The translations under genes and the position numbers were made by a program. Of a DNA stretch of 5,601 nt, positions 1 through 5,581 are shown piece by piece. The number at the start of each line of letters is the position of its first letter. The first letter of the stretch is position 1. The DNA is taken from contig DENA01000007.1 of the NCBI GenBank assembly GCA_002359465.1, positions 1 through 5,601 on the forward strand, written 5' to 3'. Source of the DNA: Ruminococcaceae bacterium UBA2656. Lineage in GTDB: Bacteria > Bacillota > Clostridia > Oscillospirales > Acutalibacteraceae. Below the pieces are notes generated by a model. It worked only from the letters and a program-made list of their open reading frames with translations, did no database searches and had not been told where the DNA came from.

Positions 1-21
1 CGAGCCTCGTCGTTCGCTCCA
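1..21 (+). tRNA. tRNA-Gly, 3' end only (cut by window edge)
   Basis: The first bases read as the end of a tRNA: the last part of the T loop (CGAGC), the 3' half of the T stem (CTCGT, 6-10), a 7-base acceptor strand CGTTCGC (11-17), discriminator T18 and an encoded CCA (19-21). The implied 5' acceptor strand would be GCGAACG, which with a U discriminator matches clostridial tRNA-Gly as I remember it. The anticodon lies outside the window, so the identity is inferred. Only five T residues separate it from the next tRNA, so the two are probably processed from one transcript. Confidence 0.72.
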
Positions 22-26
22 TTTTT

Positions 27-101
27 GGCGTCATAGCCAAGTGGTAAGGCATGGGTCTGCAAAACCCTGATTCCCCAGTTCAAATCTGGGTGACGCCTCC
101 A
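27..101 (+). tRNA. tRNA-Cys (anticodon GCA)
   Basis: A full cloverleaf can be drawn. The acceptor stem is GGCGTCA (27-33) with TGACGCC (91-97). The D stem is GCC (36-38) with GGC (48-50), enclosing a GTGGTAA-type loop. The anticodon arm (52-68) has loop CTGCAAA, placing anticodon GCA at 59-61; its outermost pair is a T-T mismatch. The T arm is CCCAG (74-78), loop TTCAAAT, CTGGG (86-90). Discriminator T98 is followed by an encoded CCA (99-101). GCA reads cysteine codons, and a U discriminator is a known cysteine identity element. Confidence 0.96.
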
Positions 102-113
102 AATTGAATGAAG

Positions 114-149
114 AAGTCCGTAAAGCAGCTTTGTTTTACGGACTTTTTT
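114..149 (+). terminator. intrinsic terminator of the tRNA operon
   Basis: An 11-bp perfect stem (114-124 with 135-145, core GTCCGTAAA/TTTACGGAC) with a 10-base loop runs into six T residues (144-149). This is a textbook Rho-independent terminator, 12 bases after the CCA end of tRNA-Cys. It should separate tRNA transcription from cwlD. Confidence 0.92.
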
Positions 150-160
150 AATAACAATAT

Positions 161-189
161 CACCCCATGCATATAGATTGCATGGGGTG
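161..189 (+). promoter_or_regulatory. inverted repeat masking the cwlD ribosome binding site
   Basis: CACCCCATGC (161-170) and GCATGGGGTG (180-189) form a perfect 10-bp inverted repeat with a 9-base loop. The right arm contains GGGGTG (184-189), the only Shine-Dalgarno-like sequence suitably placed (6 bases) before the TTG at 196. If transcribed, the hairpin would base-pair the ribosome binding site. It is not followed by a T run, so it is not a terminator on this strand. It could instead be a DNA-level operator. The repeat is seen directly; the regulatory role is inferred. Confidence 0.6.
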
Positions 190-195
190 ATTGCG

Positions 196-918
196 TTGAA
201 AGAGACCAAAACCTATATTATTCCGATAACCGTACTGATATTATGCTGTCTTGCTTTTTTGCTGCTGTCTTATATCTCCTATAATAAAATAGATAAGATG
301 GCACTGGCATTGGCTGAAAAACGTAATCCCGTCATTGTAATCGATCCAGGGCATGGGGGAGAAGACGGAGGAGCTTCCGGAAAATCACCTGCACTTGAAA
401 AAGATATCAATCTGGTCATCGCTTTGCAGCTCGAAAAGCTTCTGAAAAGCTCCGGGTTCCGTGTTGTGATGACAAGAACCACGGACATATCTGTCTGTGA
501 CAACCATCTGGACACCGTACGGGAGCGAAAGGTCAGCGATATTCATAACCGTTTAAAGATGATAGAAGATCAGGGGGACTGCATCTTTATCAGCATCCAC
601 CAAAACCATTTTACCGACAGCCGCTATAGCGGGGCGCAGATATTTTATTCCAGGAGCACCGAAGAAAGCAAGAACCTGGCGGAAAACATCAAAAGCCGTG
701 TTGTAGAATTGATACAGCCGGAAAACAAACGGGAGACAAAGCCCGCCACGAGCTCCATTTACCTGCTTTGGCATACAAAAGTTACCGCCGTGCTGGTGGA
801 GTGCGGCTTCCTTTCCAATGATTCCGAGGCTGCAAAACTGAACGATAAAGTATATCAGCAGCAGATGGCTTTTTGTATCTACAGCGGATTGTTGGATTAC
901 CTGCATTCCATCACATAG
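196..918 (+). CDS. cwlD: spore cortex N-acetylmuramoyl-L-alanine amidase, CwlD-like
   Basis: This is a zinc amidase of the Amidase_3 family. CwlD removes peptide side chains from muramic acid so that muramic-delta-lactam can form in the spore cortex, a mark needed for germination. The protein is 240 aa with one N-terminal hydrophobic segment (about residues 7-28), a signal anchor that would place the catalytic domain outside the membrane. The expected zinc ligands are H53 (DPGHGG), E68 (LEKD) and H135 (SIHQNH), with catalytic E202 (VLVECGFLSN). The GAQIFY and SIYLL segments and the overall length fit CwlD better than large autolysins with extra wall-binding domains. I chose TTG196 because GGGGTG sits 6 bases upstream and the hydrophobic segment then follows a short charged N-terminus; TTG178 and GTG187 are in frame but lie in or next to the inverted repeat without a ribosome binding site. 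No clear promoter is seen in the 46 bases after the tRNA terminator, though a sporulation sigma factor site could be missed by eye. Confidence 0.88.
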   Translation: MKETKTYIIPITVLILCCLAFLLLSYISYNKIDKMALALAEKRNPVIVIDPGHGGEDGGASGKSPALEKDINLVIALQLEKLLKSSGFRVVMTRTTDISVCDNHLDTVRERKVSDIHNRLKMIEDQGDCIFISIHQNHFTDSRYSGAQIFYSRSTEESKNLAENIKSRVVELIQPENKRETKPATSSIYLLWHTKVTAVLVECGFLSNDSEAAKLNDKVYQQQMAFCIYSGLLDYLHSIT

Positions 919-920
919 TC

Positions 921-949
921 TTGTATTCGTCAGCATCATGGGCTATAAT
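921..949 (+). promoter_or_regulatory. sigma-A-type promoter of radA
   Basis: TTGTAT (921-926) and a perfect TATAAT (944-949) are separated by exactly 17 bases, just after the cwlD stop. Transcription would begin near 956, leaving a leader of about 27 bases before ATG983. This makes radA independently transcribed and rules out the in-frame ATG at 938, which lies upstream of the -10 element. Confidence 0.7.
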
Positions 950-982
950 TTAAAAAAAAGAGGAAATAAGAGGAATTGCAAT

Positions 983-2353
983 ATGGCTTCCAAATCAAAA
1001 AGCATTTATATCTGTTCGGAATGCGGTTTCGAATCCGCAAAATGGTTCGGAAAATGTCCCGGATGCGGGCAGTGGAACTGTATGAATGAAGAAATCAGGG
1101 AAACTTCTGTCCAAAAGAATACCACGGCTGCAGCGCATAGAAGTGCTGCTCCCGTTTCCATTAACGAAATCAGCACCGCGGAGGAAGCACGGTACCATAC
1201 GGGTTTGAGCGAGCTGGACAGAGTTCTCGGCGGCGGCATTGTAAAAGGTTCCCTGATTTTAATCAGCGGAGAGCCGGGAATCGGAAAATCAACAATTCTT
1301 TTGCAGATATGCGAATACCTTGGAAAGAACCTGAAAATACTGTATGTATCCGGAGAAGAATCAAGCAGGCAAATAAAGCTCCGTGCGGCCCGTCTAGGCG
1401 TTCAAAGCGATAACCTCTATATTTTAACCGAAACAGACATTCAGTGCGTTATAGAGCAAATGAGGACCCATAAACCGGATTTGGTCATGATTGATTCCAT
1501 TCAGACCATGAACTATACCGATCTGAATTCATCGCCCGGCAGCGTCACACAGGTGCGCGAATGCACAAACGCTGTTATGCGGAACGCAAAAGCGCTGGAA
1601 ATACCGACCATACTTGTCGGCCATGTCAATAAGGACGGCGCCATTGCGGGCCCCAAGGTGCTGGAACATATTGTTGACGCCGTTCTCTATTTTGAAGGTG
1701 ACCGTCAAATGTCCTACCGGATTCTGCGGGCCGCAAAAAACAGATATGGTTCGACAAATGAGATCGGCGTATTTGATATGGGCGACAACGGCCTTCATCA
1801 GGTGGACAACCCTTCGCTTGCCCTACTTTCAGGAAGACCGAAAAATGTATCTGGAACCTGTGTTACCTGCGTAATGGAGGGTTCCAGACCAATTTTAGCG
1901 GAAATACAGGGACTGGCCACAACCACCGGCTTTGGTAATCCCAGAAGAATGTCAACCGGTTTTGATTATAACAGAATGTCATTGCTGCTTGCCGTGCTTG
2001 AAAAGCGGGCAGGATACTATTTTTCCAATCTGGACGCCTATGTCAATGTTGTCGGGGGGCTGCGGCTGGATGAGCCTGCGGCGGATCTGGCGGTTGCCAT
2101 GTCGCTGGTATCCAGCCTGAAAGACACCCCGGTCAGTGATGACGCCATTGTTTTCGGAGAAATCGGCCTTGCGGGGGAAATACGCTCGGTCACCCATATT
2201 GATGCAAGGATCAGCGAAGCTGCGCGCCTTGGTTTTACCAAGTGCATTTTACCCTTTCACAGCCTGAAACAGGTCAATGTGAAAGGAAACGGCATCCAGC
2301 TGATCGGTGTTAAAAATGTGAGGGAGGCGTTTGAGGCTTTATCTGGTTGCTGA
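983..2353 (+). CDS. radA: DNA repair/recombination helicase RadA (Sms)
   Basis: RadA is a hexameric, RecA-related ATPase that drives branch migration and extends D-loops during recombinational repair and transformation. At 456 aa the protein is of normal full length. In order it shows an N-terminal C4 zinc finger (C11, C14, C25, C28), a RecA-like core with Walker A GEPGIGKST (96-104) and Walker B around LVMIDS (167-172), the RadA signature KNRYG (252-256), and a C-terminal Lon-protease-like domain (about 280-456) that acts as a scaffold rather than a protease and includes the conserved EPAADLA stretch (364-370). ATG983 is chosen because AAGAGG (968-973) lies 9 bases upstream, RadA proteins usually begin just before the zinc finger, and the promoter excludes the upstream ATG938. 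The gene carries its own promoter after cwlD. Its last 44 bases overlap a convergent small gene. No terminator hairpin is visible after the stop. Confidence 0.97.
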   Translation: MASKSKSIYICSECGFESAKWFGKCPGCGQWNCMNEEIRETSVQKNTTAAAHRSAAPVSINEISTAEEARYHTGLSELDRVLGGGIVKGSLILISGEPGIGKSTILLQICEYLGKNLKILYVSGEESSRQIKLRAARLGVQSDNLYILTETDIQCVIEQMRTHKPDLVMIDSIQTMNYTDLNSSPGSVTQVRECTNAVMRNAKALEIPTILVGHVNKDGAIAGPKVLEHIVDAVLYFEGDRQMSYRILRAAKNRYGSTNEIGVFDMGDNGLHQVDNPSLALLSGRPKNVSGTCVTCVMEGSRPILAEIQGLATTTGFGNPRRMSTGFDYNRMSLLLAVLEKRAGYYFSNLDAYVNVVGGLRLDEPAADLAVAMSLVSSLKDTPVSDDAIVFGEIGLAGEIRSVTHIDARISEAARLGFTKCILPFHSLKQVNVKGNGIQLIGVKNVREAFEALSGC

Positions 2354-2489
2354 CAGGAACCCGCGGAGTGACTTTAATACAGTGCACACAGCCGTCTCCG
2401 GTATAATTTGTAATTGCCGAGGGCATTTCCAGACTACAGTAGCCTTCATGCTGGTAAATACAATCTTCATCGCATTGTATGATACTCAT
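2310..2489 (-). CDS. small cysteine-rich protein of unknown function
   Basis: This is a 59-residue protein on the minus strand starting at ATG 2489-2487, with a good Shine-Dalgarno GAGGTGA 8 bases upstream (plus-strand 2498-2504). Its five cysteines are C6, C10, C18, C34 and C37. The pattern C-x3-C-IYQ-x-EGYC-x-LE, then TN and GC-x2-C, resembles small clostridial proteins that, as I recall, are often mislabelled 'hydroxymyristoyl-ACP dehydratase'; the real function is unknown. The spacing suggests a metal-binding knuckle, which is inference. The gene converges on radA and its stop lies inside it, so the last ~14 residues, rich in Pro, Gln and Ser, are encoded antisense to the radA 3' end and look unlike the conserved part. 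A GTG at 2501 is in frame but overlaps the ribosome binding site. A TATAAT on the minus strand (2511-2506) has no good -35 and would put the transcript start within the ribosome binding site. Confidence 0.72.
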   Translation of the reverse strand: MSIIQCDEDCIYQHEGYCSLEMPSAITNYTGDGCVHCIKVTPRVPVSNQIKPQTPPSHF

Positions 2490-2500
2490 TATTATGTTCA

Positions 2501-2519
2501 CCTCAATTATATTTTGAGG
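2501..2519. repeat. short inverted repeat next to the small-gene start
   Basis: CCTCAA (2501-2506) and TTGAGG (2514-2519) form a perfect 6-bp inverted repeat with a 7-base AT-rich loop, between the divergent small gene and efflux operon. One arm covers the GAGG of the minus-strand ribosome binding site. The stem is weak and may be chance. Confidence 0.35.
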
Positions 2520-2540
2520 GATAAGTTCAAAAATTATTCA

Positions 2541-2570
2541 TTGCTTCGCTTAAAATTAAACTAATATTTT
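2541..2570 (+). promoter_or_regulatory. possible promoter of the efflux operon
   Basis: TTGCTT (2541-2546) followed after 18 bases by TATTTT (2565-2570) is the best -35/-10 pair I see upstream of the adaptor gene, within an AT-rich stretch. Both hexamers deviate from consensus, so the exact site is uncertain, although the operon needs a promoter between 2490 and 2590. Confidence 0.35.
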
Positions 2571-2590
2571 CCCTTATCCATCACAAAATA

Positions 2591-2596
2591 AGGAGG
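2591..2596 (+). promoter_or_regulatory. ribosome binding site of the adaptor gene
   Basis: AGGAGG lies 9 bases before ATG2606, an essentially perfect Shine-Dalgarno. A second in-frame ATG at 2612 is preceded by GGGGGA, so a start two codons later is possible. Confidence 0.8.
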
Positions 2597-2605
2597 ATTG
2601 GGGGA

Positions 2606-3583
2606 ATGAGAATGAAAAGATATGTAATGCTATTTGCCTTTACAGTTACGATGACTGTCGGAATCCTTACATGGGGCGTTTTTTCAAGAAATTCGGTCGT
2701 TTCAGTCAGTATTGTAAAGGTAAACCCGATTACAGTCGAAAACTCAGTAACCTGCAGTGGAAGGGTTGAACGAGTGACAACGCACAATGTTTATTCGCCG
2801 TTTGCGGGTTACGTCAGCCGGGTTTATGTAAAACAGGGGGACAAGGTCACCGCGGGACAAACCTTAATGGAAATTCAGGTGCCTTCCTCCAATGCCGGCA
2901 CATCCGATTCAGAAGAAACGTATCAAAGCCTTCTCAATCAGTACAGCGGACAAAGCCAAACCCAAATAACAAAACAGACAATTACGGCGCCGTACGCAGG
3001 GGAGATTACATCACTGTCTGTTACCAATCAGGGTTACATTGAACCCGGCAACCCGGTCGCGGTTATTTCAGACAGTTCCGAGATGCTTCAGGTAAGGCTG
3101 TCGGTTAATGAATCCCAGATTTCTGATATAAAGGCCGGACAAAAAGCAATTATTACGGGAGTAGGCTTTAAAAATACTTCTTACGCCGGTATCGTAAAGA
3201 ATATCTCTTCTGAGGCGAAGCAGGTGGTTTCCGCCACTGGGAAGGAAACTGTCGTCGAAGTAATTGTCAGTGTCGAAAAGCCAGGCAGCGACATCAAACC
3301 CGGATATACCGCAAAAGCGAAAATTATTACCTCCGAAAATCCAAATGTGCTTATTGCGCCCTACGACGCCGTCAGAGCCGATAAAGACGGGAACGAGTAC
3401 GTGTTCAGACTAAAAGAAAAAAAGGCCGTAAAAACCCCTGTGGTGACCAACAGGGAATTTGATGACGGCTTTGAAATAACGAGCGGACTGTCTGCCAATG
3501 ATCAGGTCATTGCGAATCCGGATTCCGTGTCCAACGGCACTCATGTTCTCCCCAAGGAAGGAGCGGTGCGTTCGGATGGTTGA
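2606..3583 (+). CDS. MacA/HlyD-like adaptor subunit of an ABC exporter
   Basis: This 325-aa membrane-fusion/adaptor protein is expected to be anchored outside the membrane and to dock on the permease encoded next. One N-terminal hydrophobic segment (about residues 6-26) follows a basic start, with no lipobox cysteine. A split lipoyl domain is visible: the first half at about 61-91 (YSPFAGYVSRVYVKQGDKVTAG) and the second at about 126-156 (ITAPYAGEITSLSVTNQGYIEPG). A beta-barrel domain follows (about 160-243, ending KPGYTAKAKI), then a membrane-proximal domain (about 247-318). The linker between the lipoyl halves, normally a long coiled-coil hairpin in MacA, is only about 34 residues, including SEETYQSLLNQYSG, so the hairpin is nearly absent. 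The permease start overlaps the end of this gene by 8 bases, indicating coupled translation. The substrate cannot be told from sequence. Confidence 0.88.
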   Translation: MRMKRYVMLFAFTVTMTVGILTWGVFSRNSVVSVSIVKVNPITVENSVTCSGRVERVTTHNVYSPFAGYVSRVYVKQGDKVTAGQTLMEIQVPSSNAGTSDSEETYQSLLNQYSGQSQTQITKQTITAPYAGEITSLSVTNQGYIEPGNPVAVISDSSEMLQVRLSVNESQISDIKAGQKAIITGVGFKNTSYAGIVKNISSEAKQVVSATGKETVVEVIVSVEKPGSDIKPGYTAKAKIITSENPNVLIAPYDAVRADKDGNEYVFRLKEKKAVKTPVVTNREFDDGFEITSGLSANDQVIANPDSVSNGTHVLPKEGAVRSDG

Positions 3584-4763
3584 CTATATGAAATCGGCGT
3601 TTCAAAATTTAGGCAGAAAACGTGTAAGGACAGCGCTTACCATACTGGGAATTGCGATTGGCGTAGCCTCCGTTATCATTATAGGCAATATCAGCCAGTG
3701 CGGAACAAACGCACTCAGCACGGAGCTGGAAAGCCTTGGGTTAAGCGGGCTTACCATCTCTTCTTCATCGGATGCTGCCACGGTTTCCTTAAACGAAAAT
3801 GACCTCAATATCATTAAACGGTGTGACCAGGTGGAACAGGCGGCCCCGGTTTTGGTGGAAAGTACGGATATCTCAGCAAGAAAACTGAGTTCAAAAGCGC
3901 TTGTATGGGGAATTGATACCAATGCCAGTCAGATTATTTCAATTAACCTTCTGTACGGCCGGTTCTTCTCCACTGAGGATATTAGCACAAATGCAAACGT
4001 ATGTTTGGTGGATGAAGCTTTTTCAAAAAGCACTTATCTCAGAAGCAATATCATCGGGAAAAATGTATCGATTATGTGCGGCGGAGTCGAAGAAAGCTAT
4101 AAAGTGATTGGTATCATTAAAACCGGCAGCGGTCTTCTGCAGAATATTATCGGTAACTATATTCCCACATTTGTATATGTACCGTATACGGCTATTCAAA
4201 CAGCGTACGGGAGAGATGATTTTGACCAGATTGTGGTCAAAATCAAATCGGATGGTAATGTCGAAAGTATCGGAAAGACAATTGTCGATGCTCTTAACCG
4301 GAATAACGGCACTACGGACGCCTTTGTATCTAATAATCTTGCCAAGCAAAAAGACAGCCTCACAAATATGCTGGGGATTGTCACGCTGATTCTTTCTGCG
4401 GTGGGCGCTGTTTCCTTATTGGTAGCCAGCCTGAGTATCATGACCGTAATGCTGGTGTCGGTCAACGAACGAACCAGAGAAATCGGAATTAAAAAGGCGA
4501 TTGGGGCGAAGCGAAGCTCCATTATGCTGGAATTTATGTTCGAAGCGGTTCTGATATCGCTGATTGGCTGCGCGTTTGGTATTGCTGCCGGATATTTCAT
4601 ATCCTTTGCCGGAGCGGAGTATTTTGGAATCAGGCTAAGTACGAGGGTTGACATTATGATGCTTGCAGTAGAGTTCTCCATCTTATCCGGTACGGTTTTC
4701 GGCGTTTATCCGGCCTATAAAGCGTCAAGGTTAAAACCAGTTGACGCGCTCAGACAGGAGTGA
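3576..4763 (+). CDS. MacB/FtsX-type ABC transporter permease
   Basis: This is a 395-aa type VII (MacB-like) permease. The first transmembrane segment is at about residues 20-40 (LTILGIAIGVASVIIIGNI), followed by a large extracytoplasmic MacB_PCD-type domain (about 41-265) and three C-terminal transmembrane segments (about 267-295, 322-345 and 358-380). The hallmark cytoplasmic loop VNERTREIGIKKAIGAKRSSI (296-316) and the terminal YKASRLKPVDALRQE are typical. It has no nucleotide-binding domain, so it needs a separate ATPase, which is not found beside it. ATG3576 is preceded by AAGGAG (3558-3563) at 12 bases; ATG3588, four codons later, has GGATGG at 8 bases and is an alternative. An upstream in-frame start at 3498 would lie deep within the adaptor gene and adds a non-conserved N-terminus. 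The protein probably works in mechanotransmission or extrusion of a substrate with the adaptor. Confidence 0.9.
   Translation: MVDYMKSAFQNLGRKRVRTALTILGIAIGVASVIIIGNISQCGTNALSTELESLGLSGLTISSSSDAATVSLNENDLNIIKRCDQVEQAAPVLVESTDISARKLSSKALVWGIDTNASQIISINLLYGRFFSTEDISTNANVCLVDEAFSKSTYLRSNIIGKNVSIMCGGVEESYKVIGIIKTGSGLLQNIIGNYIPTFVYVPYTAIQTAYGRDDFDQIVVKIKSDGNVESIGKTIVDALNRNNGTTDAFVSNNLAKQKDSLTNMLGIVTLILSAVGAVSLLVASLSIMTVMLVSVNERTREIGIKKAIGAKRSSIMLEFMFEAVLISLIGCAFGIAAGYFISFAGAEYFGIRLSTRVDIMMLAVEFSILSGTVFGVYPAYKASRLKPVDALRQE
4756..4760 (+). promoter_or_regulatory. ribosome binding site overlapping the permease 3' end
   Basis: AGGAG lies in the last two sense codons of the permease, 8 bases before ATG4769. 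It decides ATG4769 over the in-frame GTG at 4760, which overlaps the Shine-Dalgarno itself, and it indicates translational coupling to the permease. Confidence 0.8.
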
Positions 4764-4768
4764 CAAAT

Positions 4769-5518
4769 ATGTGTTTTATCAGAACTCCGAATTTGCCGGA
4801 GTCGGACGTGGCTGTAGCAGCCATGTCCGGTACATACCCCGAAATAACGGATGCGCTCACTGGATTGGAAATCAATATTATTTCTGTTCAGCCCTGTAAT
4901 GATCTGGACAAATCCGTGTGTTGCCATGCCGATATCCTTTGCCATCATCTGGGAGAAAACCGGATGGTTGTGGCGAATGGGGAAGAGTATTTGAAAAATG
5001 AACTGGAAAAATTCGGCTTTGAGGCATTCTATTCGAACAAATGTATTTTAAATTTTTATCCGAATGACGTGATCTTAAATTGTGCGCGTGTCGGTAATAA
5101 ACTGATTGCAAACAGAAGCGCTTTAGATAATACGGTAGCTGATTATTGTGAAGTGAATTCTATAGAAATCGTTCCGGTAAAGCAAGGATACGCGAAATGT
5201 TCAACCGTCGTTGTTGACAACGGTTCCATCATCACAGCCGATCCGTCGATCACAGCTGCAGCTGCAGCTGCAGGAATAGATGTCCTTAAAATCACGCCGG
5301 GAAATGTCTACTTAAAAGGATACGAATATGGTTTTCTTGGGGGTGCATGCGGAATGATCGGAAAAGGGAAACTGGCATTTACAGGCAATATCAAAGAACA
5401 TCCGGACTATTGCAAAATAAAGTCTTTCTGTGATCTAAAAAAGGTAAAACTGATTTCCCTTCATAACGGCCCGCTGACGGATGTGGGGGGAATCCTTCCA
5501 TTAAAAACTGTGCCGTAA
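4769..5518 (+). CDS. cysteine-rich putative pentein (GME) fold protein, DUF6873-like
   Basis: This is a 249-aa soluble protein with no signal peptide or membrane segment. I see a repeated unit of a beta strand, a glycine-containing turn, a second strand, a helix and a further strand. The units start near residues 54 (ADILCHHLGENRMVVANG), 99 (NDVILNCARVGNKLIANRS), 143 (KCSTVVVDNGSIITADPS) and 188 (GFLGGACGMIGKGKLAFTG), with a fifth made from the C-terminal TDVGGILPL (237-245) and the N-terminal 14-43. Five such units are the plan of penteins, a fold shared by arginine deiminases, dimethylargininases, amidinotransferases and the non-enzymatic eIF6. I recall a DUF6873 'GME fold' family in Clostridia that this resembles, but could not verify it. 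There are 12 cysteines (4.8%) and several conserved-looking His and Asp residues; I cannot name a catalytic triad. The start is 5 bases after the permease stop, so it belongs to the exporter operon. An enzyme acting on the exported compound, or a regulator or binding protein, are both possible. Confidence 0.68.
   Translation: MCFIRTPNLPESDVAVAAMSGTYPEITDALTGLEINIISVQPCNDLDKSVCCHADILCHHLGENRMVVANGEEYLKNELEKFGFEAFYSNKCILNFYPNDVILNCARVGNKLIANRSALDNTVADYCEVNSIEIVPVKQGYAKCSTVVVDNGSIITADPSITAAAAAAGIDVLKITPGNVYLKGYEYGFLGGACGMIGKGKLAFTGNIKEHPDYCKIKSFCDLKKVKLISLHNGPLTDVGGILPLKTVP
5253..5273 (+). repeat. CAGCTG hexamer repeat, 3.5 copies
   Basis: Three and a half tandem copies of the palindromic hexamer CAGCTG encode most of a six-alanine run (residues 163-168) in the putative pentein. 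Slippage by whole units would keep the reading frame and only change alanine number, probably in a helix. Confidence 0.85.
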
Positions 5519-5550
5519 ACAAATTTGCCGTTTTTTATGAAGTAAGATAC

Positions 5551-5579
5551 TTGACTTTGTCTTAAAAAAATAATACAAT
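5551..5579 (+). promoter_or_regulatory. strong sigma-A-type promoter for a gene beyond the window
   Basis: TTGACT (5551-5556) and TACAAT (5574-5579) are separated by exactly 17 AT-rich bases. Each hexamer differs from consensus at one position. It lies 32 bases after the last stop codon and points out of the window, so it should drive the next gene to the right. Confidence 0.8.
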
Positions 5580-5581
5580 TA

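Noticed and set aside
150..180. Promoter for cwlD, for example CATATAG at 170-176 as a sporulation-type -10
   Set aside because: No matching -35 element at a proper distance, and transcription from there would start inside the ribosome binding site region.
178..195. Extended cwlD N-terminus from TTG178 or GTG187
   Set aside because: Neither codon has a ribosome binding site and both sit in or beside the inverted repeat; TTG196 has GGGGTG at the right distance.
553..939. 128-codon open frame on the minus strand
   Set aside because: It lies entirely opposite cwlD, whose zinc and catalytic motifs prove the plus frame; the minus translation shows no recognisable domain.
938..982. Upstream ATG for radA
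   Set aside because: It lies before the TATAAT of the radA promoter and adds a basic tail not typical of RadA.
1614..1874. Plus-strand 86-codon frame inside radA
   Set aside because: It is out of frame within the conserved RadA core and has no ribosome binding site or recognisable motif.
4196..4681. 161-codon open frame on the minus strand
   Set aside because: It is antisense to the permease transmembrane region; its apparent hydrophobic and Ser/Thr-rich character is a by-product of the complementary codons.
5519..5536. Possible intrinsic terminator after the last gene (T6 run at 5531-5536)
   Set aside because: The T run is preceded only by the loopless palindrome CAAATTTG and a GCCGT direct repeat; no stable stem with a loop can be drawn.
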